5,725 bases of DNA from Bacteroidales bacterium UBA4417 (GCA_002389705.1 DGQJ01000092.1:1-5725); one strand, 5' to 3'; positions 1 to 5,725 are shown, counted from the first letter of the stretch. A program made the numbers and translations. The notes: generated by a model from the sequence alone, not told the origin.

Positions 1-657
1 CGCCTGAAATGGCACCTTTCGCTCGGAATTCCGGCAACCAAATACCGCTGGCATCCACACGATAAACTTGCCCATTATGCCAATGCGGCATGCGATATTG
101 AGTTCGAGTTCCCGATTGGTTTCAAAGAACTTGAAGGTATTCACTCGCGTACCGATTTCGATTTAAAAGCACACCAGGAATTCTCGGGTAAAAAAATTCA
201 GTATTTCGATCCCGAACTGAACGAAAACTATGTTCCCTATGTAATTGAAACCTCCATCGGCCTCGACCGTACTTTCCTGGCTATGCTCAGTTATGCGTAT
301 ACCGAGGAAAAGCTGGAAGACGGTTCCGAACGCGTGGTGCTTCGCCTGCCTGCAGTGCTGGCACCAGTGAAATGTGCTATACTTCCGCTGGTTGCCAAGG
401 ACGGACTGCCGGAAAAAGCCCGCGAAATTATGGATACGCTGAAATACGACTATATGTGCCAGTACGAGGAAAAAGATTCAATCGGCAAACGCTACCGTCG
501 TCACGATGCCATCGGAACACCTTTTTGTATTACAGTCGACCACCAGACACTGGACGATAATATGGTAACCATCCGCGACCGCGATACCATGAAGCAGGAA
601 CGCATACCGGTTGAAAAAATAGGCGAGCTTGTACGGAATAAAATAAAAGGCCTGTAA
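1..657 (+). CDS. glyQS: Glycyl-tRNA synthetase, single-chain (alpha2) type, C-terminal part; 5' end outside the window
   Basis: Cytoplasmic class II aminoacyl-tRNA synthetase that joins glycine to tRNA-Gly using ATP. The frame is open from base 1 and gives 218 residues before TAA at 655-657, so the N-terminus and motifs 1 and 2 are missing. Seen in the fragment: the conserved stretch KLAHYANAACDIEFEFP starting near residue 22, the glycine-pocket segment ELEGIHSRTDFDL, and motif 3 (ETSIGLDR, residues 83-90) with its ATP-binding arginine. The anticodon-binding domain follows from about residue 114 (LAPVKCAILPL), with the typical block SIGKRYRRHDAIGTPFCITVD. The C-terminus ends normally soon after that domain. 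This is the eukaryote/archaea-like single-chain form used by Bacteroidota, not the alpha2-beta2 form (some annotations call it glyS). It converges with rplY on the other strand; the two share the hairpin terminator at 734-766. No frameshift or missing key residue is visible. Confidence 0.97.
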   Translation, partial: RLKWHLSLGIPATKYRWHPHDKLAHYANAACDIEFEFPIGFKELEGIHSRTDFDLKAHQEFSGKKIQYFDPELNENYVPYVIETSIGLDRTFLAMLSYAYTEEKLEDGSERVVLRLPAVLAPVKCAILPLVAKDGLPEKAREIMDTLKYDYMCQYEEKDSIGKRYRRHDAIGTPFCITVDHQTLDDNMVTIRDRDTMKQERIPVEKIGELVRNKIKGL

Positions 658-733
658 ACCTGTAAACAAGTCATTCCTGCGGAAGCAGACGCTTACCGGC
701 AGTCTGTGATTCAATAGGAAACATTTTAAAAAG

Positions 734-766
734 AAAGGTGCAACGTTTCAGAAACATTGCACCTTT
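734..766. terminator. Bidirectional intrinsic terminator between glyQS and rplY
   Basis: A perfect 10-bp inverted repeat, AAAGGTGCAA at 734-743 and TTGCACCTTT at 757-766, encloses a 13-nt centre. That centre can itself pair (GTTT/AAAC) after one C-A mismatch. On the plus strand the stem runs into TTTTGCTTTT. On the minus strand it runs into a T-rich run (the complement of 721-733). It sits 77 nt after the glyQS stop and 22 nt beyond the rplY stop, where convergent genes need an end signal, so it probably serves both transcripts. The stem is moderately GC-rich and the T tracts are interrupted, so strength is inferred. Confidence 0.85.
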
Positions 767-788
767 TGCTTTTAGAGGAAGTGAGGTA

Positions 789-1361
789 TTATTTGCCTCC
801 CGGTGTAGTTGGTTCAACGGCACGGGTGGATGCAACATGTAATACCAGGTTGCCCATAACTTCCAGAATTTCGATATTCGGGATTTTGATGTCGCTGATA
901 CGCAGTGTATCTTCGATATCCATTTTCGAAATATTAAGAACGATTTCTTCCGGCATATGCTCAGCAAGGCCTTTTACTTTCATTTTGCGGAATTTCTTGA
1001 TCAGTTTACCACCACGCATAACTCCGGGTGAATTTCCTTCGATACGTACAGGCAGGCTGACAATAATAGGTTTGCCCGGGGTTACCTGAAGAAAATCGGC
1101 ATGCAGGGTAACATCCGAAACCGGGTGATACTGAACATCCTGAAGGGTAGCGGTAAGTTTTTTGCCATCGATATCAAGGTCAACCAGGAAAGTGTAAGGT
1201 GTGAAAATGATAGTTTCGAGGTCTTTGTTGTCGAGGGTAAAATGAAGTTCTTCCTTGCCGCCATAAATTACGCAAGGAACCTTGCCGCTCGCGCGGTTCA
1301 TTTTAGCATCTTTTTTCCCTACGTTCGCGCGAAGCGAACCGCTCATAGATACTGTTTTCAT
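789..1361 (-). CDS. rplY: 50S ribosomal protein L25 / general stress protein CTC family
   Basis: The 190-residue product binds 5S rRNA in the large ribosomal subunit. The N-terminal L25 domain (about residues 1-93) carries the signatures GKVPCVIYGG (26-35) and QDVQYHPVSDVTLHADF (74-90). The C-terminal beta domain (about 94-180) contains GNSPGVMRGGKL and makes this the long TL5/CTC form rather than the short E. coli form of about 94 residues. The ATG at 1361-1359 is the natural start because it begins directly at the domain; it follows an A-rich stretch without a Shine-Dalgarno sequence. The gene lies 31 nt after the prs stop on the same strand with no promoter motif in the gap, so it is most likely translated from the prs-rplY message. 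In many Bacteroidota a peptidyl-tRNA hydrolase gene (pth) follows rplY; here glyQS converges instead. Everything seen fits an intact gene. Confidence 0.97.
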   Translation of the reverse strand: MKTVSMSGSLRANVGKKDAKMNRASGKVPCVIYGGKEELHFTLDNKDLETIIFTPYTFLVDLDIDGKKLTATLQDVQYHPVSDVTLHADFLQVTPGKPIIVSLPVRIEGNSPGVMRGGKLIKKFRKMKVKGLAEHMPEEIVLNISKMDIEDTLRISDIKIPNIEILEVMGNLVLHVASTRAVEPTTPGGK

Positions 1362-1392
1362 TTGTTTTAACTTTAATTGTTAGTAATTGGTA

Positions 1393-2328
1393 TTATTTGA
1401 TTTTGAAAAGCGATGAAATAGATTCGTAATTGTGCGCCCTTTTGATCACATCGGCCAGCAGGGTTGCAGTACTCAGAACCTTGATTTTCGGATTTTCTTC
1501 CCTGAGAGGAATAGTATCCGTAACTATTAACTCGGTAAATGCCGAATTTACAATACCTTCGAACGCATTGCCCGACAGTATGGGATGGGTACAGAACCCG
1601 CGAACGCTGGCAGCGCCTTTGTCCATCATCAGCTTTGCCGCCTTGGTAATGGTTCCTCCGGTATCAATAATATCGTCGAACAACAGCACATCTTTGCCCG
1701 TTACATCACCGATCAGCGACATGGAATCAACCTTGTTGGCTTTTGACCTTTGTTTGTAACAGATTACAAAGCCGGTATCAAGTGCCTTGGCGTACGATGC
1801 AGCCCTGCGGGTACCGCCGGTATCGGGTGATGCAAAGATAATATTCGGGAGATCGAGTTTTTTGATGTATGGTAAAAAGATAGAAGAAGCATACAAATGA
1901 TCGACCGGAACATCAAAAAATCCCTGTATCTGGTCGGCATGAAGATCGATGGTAATGAGTCGCTGAACGCCGGCAGCAGTAAGCAGGTTGGCGATCAGTT
2001 TGGCTGTAATCGGAACCCTGGGTTTATCCTTGCGATCCTGCCGTGCAAACCCAAAATAGGGTATTACAGCGGTAATCTGCCTGGCCGATGCACGTTTTGC
2101 CGCATCAACCATAAGCAACAGTTCCAGCAGGTTTAATGCCGGCGGAAATGTGGATTGTACAATATACACATCGTTTCCACGAAGGTTTTCCTCGAAAGAA
2201 ACAGTAAACTCTCCATCACTGAATTCAGTCACCTGAACTTCACCAAGCTTTACGCCAAAACTGCGCGCAATGTTTTCGGCAAGGTAACGTGTAGCCCTGC
2301 CAGAAAAAATTTTTACTTCATGTGCCAT
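1393..2328 (-). CDS. prs: Ribose-phosphate pyrophosphokinase (PRPP synthetase)
   Basis: Cytoplasmic enzyme that transfers pyrophosphate from ATP to ribose 5-phosphate, making PRPP for purine, pyrimidine, histidine, tryptophan and NAD synthesis. With the ATG at 2328-2326 the protein has 311 residues, the usual length for class I enzymes, and begins MAHEVKIFSGR. Visible motifs: FSDGE (36-40), RQDRKD (96-101) in the ATP-binding region, the metal/flexible-loop segment DLHADQIQGFFD (128-139), SPDTGGTRRA (168-177), and the PRPP-binding loop LLFDDIIDTGGT (215-226). A longer reading from a TTG at 2358 would add ten residues unlike the family, and that codon lies inside the -7 promoter element, so it is rejected. 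The gene is first in a unit with rplY and is divergent from the nuclease gene at 2540. No damage or unusual residues were seen. Confidence 0.97.
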   Translation of the reverse strand: MAHEVKIFSGRATRYLAENIARSFGVKLGEVQVTEFSDGEFTVSFEENLRGNDVYIVQSTFPPALNLLELLLMVDAAKRASARQITAVIPYFGFARQDRKDKPRVPITAKLIANLLTAAGVQRLITIDLHADQIQGFFDVPVDHLYASSIFLPYIKKLDLPNIIFASPDTGGTRRAASYAKALDTGFVICYKQRSKANKVDSMSLIGDVTGKDVLLFDDIIDTGGTITKAAKLMMDKGAASVRGFCTHPILSGNAFEGIVNSAFTELIVTDTIPLREENPKIKVLSTATLLADVIKRAHNYESISSLFKIK

Positions 2329-2355
2329 GATCAGTGTGTTTGTTGAAAGGAGCGG

Positions 2356-2384
2356 CAAAGGTATGAATTTTTTAATTTCTCAAA
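2356..2384 (-). promoter_or_regulatory. Promoter of the prs-rplY unit (Bacteroidota -33/-7 type)
   Basis: Read on the minus strand, TTTG (complement of 2381-2384) is followed after 17 nt by TACCTTTG (complement of 2356-2363). This matches the Bacteroidota primary sigma consensus of TTG near -33 and TAnnTTTG near -7 with acceptable spacing. Transcription would start near 2350, leaving about 20 nt of leader before the prs ATG. The position is therefore ideal for prs and also decides the start codon against the TTG at 2358. The call rests on motif match and position only. Confidence 0.75.
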
Positions 2385-2512
2385 CCTATAATTAAAAGCA
2401 TTTTTATCTATGCGTTTGATTATTAACCCGATAAAATTATATTTTGCAAAAATTAGTAATGAAGCATGTTGAAATGGTGAATAAAAAAATAGGCCCGAAT
2501 GATATTGTAAAC

Positions 2513-2520
2513 TATCTTTG
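2513..2520 (+). promoter_or_regulatory. Likely -7 promoter element of the exonuclease/GIY-YIG gene
   Basis: TATCTTTG fits the Bacteroidota -7 consensus TAnnTTTG exactly and lies 19 nt before the GTG start at 2540, so the leader would be very short (about 13 nt). No good TTG is present 17-23 nt upstream; the nearest copies, at 2469-2471 and 2505-2507, are too far and too close. The -33 half is therefore weak and activity may be low or regulator-dependent. It is oriented away from the prs promoter, about 130 nt away. Confidence 0.55.
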
Positions 2521-2539
2521 AGCCTTCACATGATGCAGC

Positions 2540-3886
2540 GTGTACGCAATTATCGATATTGAAACAACAGGAGGAAATGCCAGCCGCGAACGGATTACGG
2601 AAATAGCCATATTTGTTCACGATGGTTCACAAGTAATAAAGGAATACTCCACACTCATCAACCCTGAGTGCAAGATGCCTCCTTTTGTTGCCAGGCTTAC
2701 CGGCATTACCGACGAAATGCTTGTAAATGCACCCAGGTTTTTCGAGGTTGCCCGCGATATTGTCGAAATCACCGAAGGCTGCACTTTTGTGGCACACAAT
2801 GCTGCCTTCGACTACAGTTTTGTTAAACAGGAGTTCCTGAACCTGGGTTACAAATACAAACGGCCTGTATTATGCACCGTAAAAATGTCGCGGAAGCTGC
2901 TGCCGGGGCATAAATCGTACAGCCTTGGAAACCTGTGTAACAGCCTTGGTATACAGGTAACTTCGCGGCACCGTGCTGCGGGCGATGCCCTGGCCACCGT
3001 GAAACTTTTCGAACGTTTGCTGTCTGTCGATCCAACCCTGAACCAGATACCTACCGACGGGCTGCACCCGGCATTGGATCGTTCCATATTCAGCCAACTG
3101 CCGACGGCTGCCGGAGTGTATTATTTTCACGATGAAAATGGCAAGCTGATATATATCGGCAAGAGTAAAAATATACATGCCCGGGTATTATCGCATTTTC
3201 AGAACAGCAGCACCACCAAGGCCATTGAGATGCGCTCCAATACAGCAAGCATCAGCTACCAGGAAACCGGCAGCGAACTGATAGCACTGCTGCTGGAAAG
3301 CGATGAAATAAAAAAACATAAGCCTGTGCACAACCGCCTTCAGAGACGTACTATGTATAAATACGGGCTTTATTCCTTTTATACACAGTCGGGGTACCAT
3401 GTGATACAGATTGAAAAAATCAAAAACACCGGCAGGCCTCATACGGTATTTGCCTCCTTCGACGAGGCCCTGGTGCTGGTGCACGAACTGGTAGCCAAAT
3501 ACGAACTCTGCCAGAAATTGTGTGGATTATACCAGAATCACGGGGCCTGTTTTCAGCACTCCATCGGGCAATGTAAAGGTGCGTGTATCGGGACTGAGCC
3601 GGCCGAAGCCTACAACAAAAGGGTTGCTGCGGCTTTATCGGGGTTTCATCACAAATGGTCGGACATGGCGATTCTTGATCATGGACGGAATGAAGATGAG
3701 GTATCGGTTGTTTTGATTGAAAACAATGTGTTTGCCGGTTTCGGGTGGATGGACAGAAATGAAGCGGTTTCGGACCCTGGCCAGATCAGGGAATCGATTA
3801 AGCGATACAGCGACAACCGCGATGTGCAGCAAATCATAAAAGGCTACCTTAAATCAGGCAAAGCCCAGAAAATTATCCGGTTCTAA
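2540..3886 (+). CDS. DnaQ-like DEDDh exonuclease fused to a UvrC/Cho-like GIY-YIG nuclease with a cysteine cluster
   Basis: The 448-residue soluble protein has three parts. Residues 1-163 form a DEDDh 3'-5' exonuclease: Exo I DIETTG (D6, E8), Exo II HNAAFD (D91) and Exo III HRAAGDALAT (H144, D149), so all five catalytic residues are present. After a linker, residues 186-268 form a GIY-YIG endonuclease: GVY (192-194), YIG (205-207), R215 in the ARVLSHF segment and E253 in LLLESDEIKK, matching the UvrC/Cho N-terminal domain. The rest (270-448) holds C324, C328, C337, C345 and C349; the last three keep the C-X7-C-X3-C spacing of the UvrC iron-sulphur site. The RNase H-like second nuclease domain, the UvrB-binding motif and HhH repeats of UvrC are absent. 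The start is GTG at 2540: an in-frame TGA at 2531-2533 excludes anything longer, and MYAIIDIETTG is the natural N-terminus. Similar proteins are often labelled DNA polymerase III epsilon subunit, but the GIY-YIG half argues for repair or DNA processing rather than replicative proofreading. The substrate is unknown. Confidence 0.92.
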   Translation: MYAIIDIETTGGNASRERITEIAIFVHDGSQVIKEYSTLINPECKMPPFVARLTGITDEMLVNAPRFFEVARDIVEITEGCTFVAHNAAFDYSFVKQEFLNLGYKYKRPVLCTVKMSRKLLPGHKSYSLGNLCNSLGIQVTSRHRAAGDALATVKLFERLLSVDPTLNQIPTDGLHPALDRSIFSQLPTAAGVYYFHDENGKLIYIGKSKNIHARVLSHFQNSSTTKAIEMRSNTASISYQETGSELIALLLESDEIKKHKPVHNRLQRRTMYKYGLYSFYTQSGYHVIQIEKIKNTGRPHTVFASFDEALVLVHELVAKYELCQKLCGLYQNHGACFQHSIGQCKGACIGTEPAEAYNKRVAAALSGFHHKWSDMAILDHGRNEDEVSVVLIENNVFAGFGWMDRNEAVSDPGQIRESIKRYSDNRDVQQIIKGYLKSGKAQKIIRF

Positions 3887-4055
3887 AGCGGACATATTTT
3901 CCCTTTTTGGAACTCTTTTTTAGCGTTTCTGTTTTCAACTGCCAGTTGACTTTATAAATTACAAACCATTCAATTTTTATAACTCATTATATATCTGTAT
4001 AATAAAATAAATATTGTTTAAAACACCACGCCATTTAGGTATATGTTTACTGCAT

Positions 4056-4201
4056 TCCCAAACATTTTGCACGATTTTTAATATCTATTACGCAGATGAG
4101 TTGTACTCCATACAACTTTAAGATATTTCTTTTGGCAAAGGGAAACACAGTAACAAGCTGTGACATTTAAACGGCAGACTTCATCTTCTGCCGTTTTTTT
4201 T
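4056..4201 (+). ncRNA. Candidate small RNA ending in an intrinsic terminator
   Basis: Four hairpins follow each other closely on the plus strand: AGTTGTA/TACAACT with a 5-nt loop (4099-4117); TTTCTTTT/AAGGGAAA with a GGCA loop and G-U pairs (4126-4145); CACAG/CTGTG with a 7-nt loop (4146-4162); and the terminator stem (4169-4196). A near-match to the -7 consensus, TATGTTTA (4042-4049, last base A instead of G), would place a start near 4056 and give a transcript of about 145 nt. The 5' end is therefore a guess, and the closest TTG (4014-4016) is 25 nt away, longer than usual. No known RNA family was recognised. The main alternatives are a long structured 3' UTR of the upstream nuclease gene or a message for a 24-residue peptide (4096-4170). 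Confidence 0.35.
4169..4201 (+). terminator. Strong rho-independent terminator
   Basis: The stem AAACGGCAGA (4169-4178) and TCTGCCGTTT (4187-4196) pairs perfectly over 10 bp around an 8-nt loop. It leads straight into eight T residues (4194-4201), then an A and six more T. It is the clearest terminator in the window. It lies 282 nt after the nuclease stop codon, far for a simple gene terminator, and 84 nt before the mannosidase start. It insulates the mannosidase gene from upstream transcription. Confidence 0.92.
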
Positions 4202-4248
4202 ATTTTTTCAAATCGAATCATTTATTAAAGTGGTCAGGTATTAAATTC

Positions 4249-4256
4249 TACCTTTG
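4249..4256 (+). promoter_or_regulatory. Likely -7 promoter element of the GH92 mannosidase gene
   Basis: TACCTTTG is an exact TAnnTTTG match and is identical to the prs -7 element. It lies 29 nt before the ATG at 4286 and 48 nt after the terminator T run, which is a natural place for a new transcription start. No TTG is found at the expected -33 distance, only TGG at 4231-4233, so the promoter may be weak or need an activator, as is common for glycan-use genes. Confidence 0.6.
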
Positions 4257-4285
4257 AAGCCCGAATTCCAAAGCCCTTTCTACTT

Positions 4286-5725
4286 ATGAAGTACTTTTCT
4301 GTAACCCGTGTAACCGGTGCGGTTATTTTGCAGATCCTGTGTTTTACAGTGAAATCGAATGCTCAATTTCTTCCTGAGGCAGGAACGCCGGCATCTTTTA
4401 TCAAGCCTTTAATTGGAACCTTTGGCGAAGGCAATACGTATCCAGGTGCCGTAGCTCCTTTTGGCATGATACAGATTTCGCCCGACACCGAGGATGAACT
4501 CTGGGAAACCGCTTCCGGTTACGAATACTCTGACAGCTCAATTATTGATTTCAGCCTTACTCATTTCAGCGGTACAGGCATCCCCGACCTTGGCGATATA
4601 CGGTTTATGCCGCAGATAGGCAAACCCTGGTTTGTTGAAGGCCCAAAATCAAATCCCGATTCCGGATACCGTGCCAGGTATTCGCACACTGACGAATTAG
4701 CATCGGCAGGTTATTATTCAGTAAAACTCAAGGACAATAATGTAAGGGTTGAATGCGCTTCGGCGGATCGCTCCGGGTTTCTTCGCTTCACTTTCCCGAA
4801 AACCGACAGCGCTTCCATCCTTGTGGATCTGAGTCACAACCTCCGCTGGAACGTGATCTGGTCGAATATCAGGGTACTTAACGATTCAACTATCTGCGGA
4901 TACCATATGGTAAATGGCTGGGCAAAAGAACGCTATGTTTATTTCACCGCTGTTTTCTCACGTGCTTTTGATGGATGCAGTATCATCAGTAATGGGAAAC
5001 GGGTGTTTTATAACGGATACAGGTTTGCGAGCAAATTTGAGAGTGCCGGCAAAAACCTGCAGTTCCTTGCAAATTTTAAAACAAAACCGGAAGAGAAAAT
5101 TCTGGTGAAAGTGGCCTTTTCGGCTGTCAGCACGGATAATGCCATACTGAATATGAATACCGAACTAGCCCACTGGGATTTTGAAAAACTGGTTCAGGAA
5201 ACAGGTCAGAAATGGAATACTGAACTGAGCAAAGTTCAGGTTGAAGGAACACAGGAACAAAAGGAAACATTTTATACGGCTCTATACCATGCTTTTCTCA
5301 CCCCTGTTTTGTACCAGGATGTAAATGGCGAATACCGCGGACTTGATCAAAACATCCGCAAGGCCAATGGATTTAAGAACCACGCTATTTTCTCACTGTG
5401 GGATACTTACCGCGCCACTCACCCTCTTTTTTGCCTTTTACAACCTGAGCGGAATGCCGATATGATAAACTCCATGCTGGCTCATTATGATCAGAGTGCA
5501 GATCATCTATTGCCTGTATGGTCACTGAGTGGCAACGAAACCTGGTGTATGATAGGCTATCATGCTGTACCTGTTATTGTTGATGCTTACCTAAAAGGAA
5601 TAGAGGGATTTGATGTAAACAGGGCTTATGAGGCTGTTAAAACCACGGCTATGAATCCTGATTACGACAATGTAAAAATTTATGCTTCGCTGGGCTGGGT
5701 ACCTTTCGACAAGGAAAATGAGTCG
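4286..5725 (+). CDS. Secreted glycoside hydrolase family 92 alpha-mannosidase, N-terminal 480 residues; 3' end outside the window
   Basis: GH92 enzymes are calcium-dependent exo-alpha-mannosidases (often alpha-1,2) that trim N-glycans or mannans in the periplasm or at the cell surface of Bacteroidota. The frame runs open from ATG 4286 to the last base, 480 codons of the roughly 720-790 usual in the family. Residues 1-26 form a signal peptide (basic start, hydrophobic core VILQILCF, likely cleavage SNA|Q). C19 does not sit in a good lipobox, so a soluble exported protein is more likely than a lipoprotein. The N-terminal beta-sandwich shows GEGNTYPGAVAPFGMIQISPDT (47-68) and FSLTHFSGTGIPDLGD (89-104). 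The (alpha/alpha)6 domain shows FSLWDTYRATHPL (369-381) and ETWCMIGYH (418-426). The catalytic glutamate and the aspartate pair lie further C-terminal in the family, so activity cannot be judged here. The gene starts its own transcription unit. Assignment to family is firm; linkage specificity is inferred. Confidence 0.95.
   Translation, partial: MKYFSVTRVTGAVILQILCFTVKSNAQFLPEAGTPASFIKPLIGTFGEGNTYPGAVAPFGMIQISPDTEDELWETASGYEYSDSSIIDFSLTHFSGTGIPDLGDIRFMPQIGKPWFVEGPKSNPDSGYRARYSHTDELASAGYYSVKLKDNNVRVECASADRSGFLRFTFPKTDSASILVDLSHNLRWNVIWSNIRVLNDSTICGYHMVNGWAKERYVYFTAVFSRAFDGCSIISNGKRVFYNGYRFASKFESAGKNLQFLANFKTKPEEKILVKVAFSAVSTDNAILNMNTELAHWDFEKLVQETGQKWNTELSKVQVEGTQEQKETFYTALYHAFLTPVLYQDVNGEYRGLDQNIRKANGFKNHAIFSLWDTYRATHPLFCLLQPERNADMINSMLAHYDQSADHLLPVWSLSGNETWCMIGYHAVPVIVDAYLKGIEGFDVNRAYEAVKTTAMNPDYDNVKIYASLGWVPFDKENES

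Larger units (their letters stand above)
3887..4285. other. 399-nt AT-rich intergenic region
   Basis: No substantial gene is visible here. The start (3887-3950) is T-rich and holds a small hairpin, TCAACT/AGTTGA around GCC (3935-3949), without a T tract, so it is a poor terminator for the nuclease gene. The stretch 3951-4020 is extremely AT-rich (about 13% GC). From 4098 the sequence becomes structured: four successive hairpins end in the terminator at 4169-4201. After that comes the promoter region of the mannosidase gene. Tiny open frames exist (for example 24 codons from ATG 4096 to the TAA at 4168-4170), but their length is expected by chance. Confidence 0.8.

Noticed and set aside
651..667. 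Tandem repeat of the 8-mer CCTGTAAA across the glyQS stop codon
   Set aside because: Only two copies of a short unit; consistent with chance or minor slippage after the stop, with no effect on the protein.
757..1370. Plus-strand open frames opposite rplY
   Set aside because: They lie antisense to a well-supported ribosomal protein gene and show no recognisable protein features.
2329..2358. Ten-residue N-terminal extension of prs from a TTG at 2358
   Set aside because: The added residues do not resemble the family N-terminus, the ATG at 2328 gives the usual 311-residue length, and the TTG overlaps the predicted -7 promoter element.
2438..2449. A second -7-like sequence (TATATTTTG) in the prs/nuclease divergent region
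   Set aside because: The spacing inside the motif is one base too long for TAnnTTTG, and a perfect match lies closer to the gene.
2459..2521. 20-residue open frame from ATG 2459 upstream of the nuclease gene, a possible leader peptide
   Set aside because: It is short enough to arise by chance, has no recognisable attenuator structure after it, and its end overlaps the likely -7 element at 2513-2520.
3935..3949. Small hairpin TCAACT/AGTTGA as terminator of the nuclease gene
   Set aside because: The stem is short with a 3-nt loop and no following T run, so it does not qualify as an intrinsic terminator.
3998..4003. TATAAT as a -10 promoter element
   Set aside because: Bacteroidota primary sigma factors use TAnnTTTG rather than TATAAT, and such a hexamer is expected by chance in a stretch with about 13% GC.
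4914..5108. 64-residue open frame inside the mannosidase gene
   Set aside because: It is in a different frame from the continuous GH92 coding sequence, which explains this region fully.

Overview
The window is most likely from a chromosome of the phylum Bacteroidota (Bacteroidales-like). The protein sequences point that way: a single-chain glycyl-tRNA synthetase, an L25/CTC-type ribosomal protein next to PRPP synthetase, and a secreted GH92 alpha-mannosidase. Several promoters match the Bacteroidota -7 consensus TAnnTTTG, and clear Shine-Dalgarno sequences are absent before the starts, as is usual in this phylum. No mobile element, CRISPR array, tRNA or rRNA was seen.

Layout. (1) Positions 1-657 (+): the C-terminal 218 residues of glycyl-tRNA synthetase, whose 5' part lies outside the window. 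(2) 658-788: a convergent gap with a hairpin terminator that has U-rich flanks on both strands. (3) 789-2328 (-): a two-gene unit, prs (PRPP synthetase) followed after 31 nt by rplY (ribosomal protein L25/CTC), with a well-formed promoter just upstream of prs. (4) 2329-2539: a divergent promoter region. (5) 2540-3886 (+): a 448-residue three-part protein with a DnaQ-like DEDDh exonuclease, a UvrC/Cho-like GIY-YIG nuclease and a cysteine cluster spaced like the iron-sulphur site of UvrC. (6) 3887-4285: a 399-nt AT-rich gap with a row of four hairpins ending in a strong terminator, a candidate small RNA. (7) 4286-5725 (+): the first 480 residues of an exported GH92 alpha-mannosidase that runs off the window.

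The left half is housekeeping: tRNA charging, nucleotide precursor supply and translation. The exonuclease/GIY-YIG protein is the most interesting gene and is probably a DNA repair or DNA processing nuclease with two active sites. Its architecture is related to known protein families, so it is poorly characterised rather than wholly new. The GH92 gene starts a separate unit for glycan (mannoside) breakdown in the periplasm or at the cell surface, isolated from the nuclease gene by the terminator.
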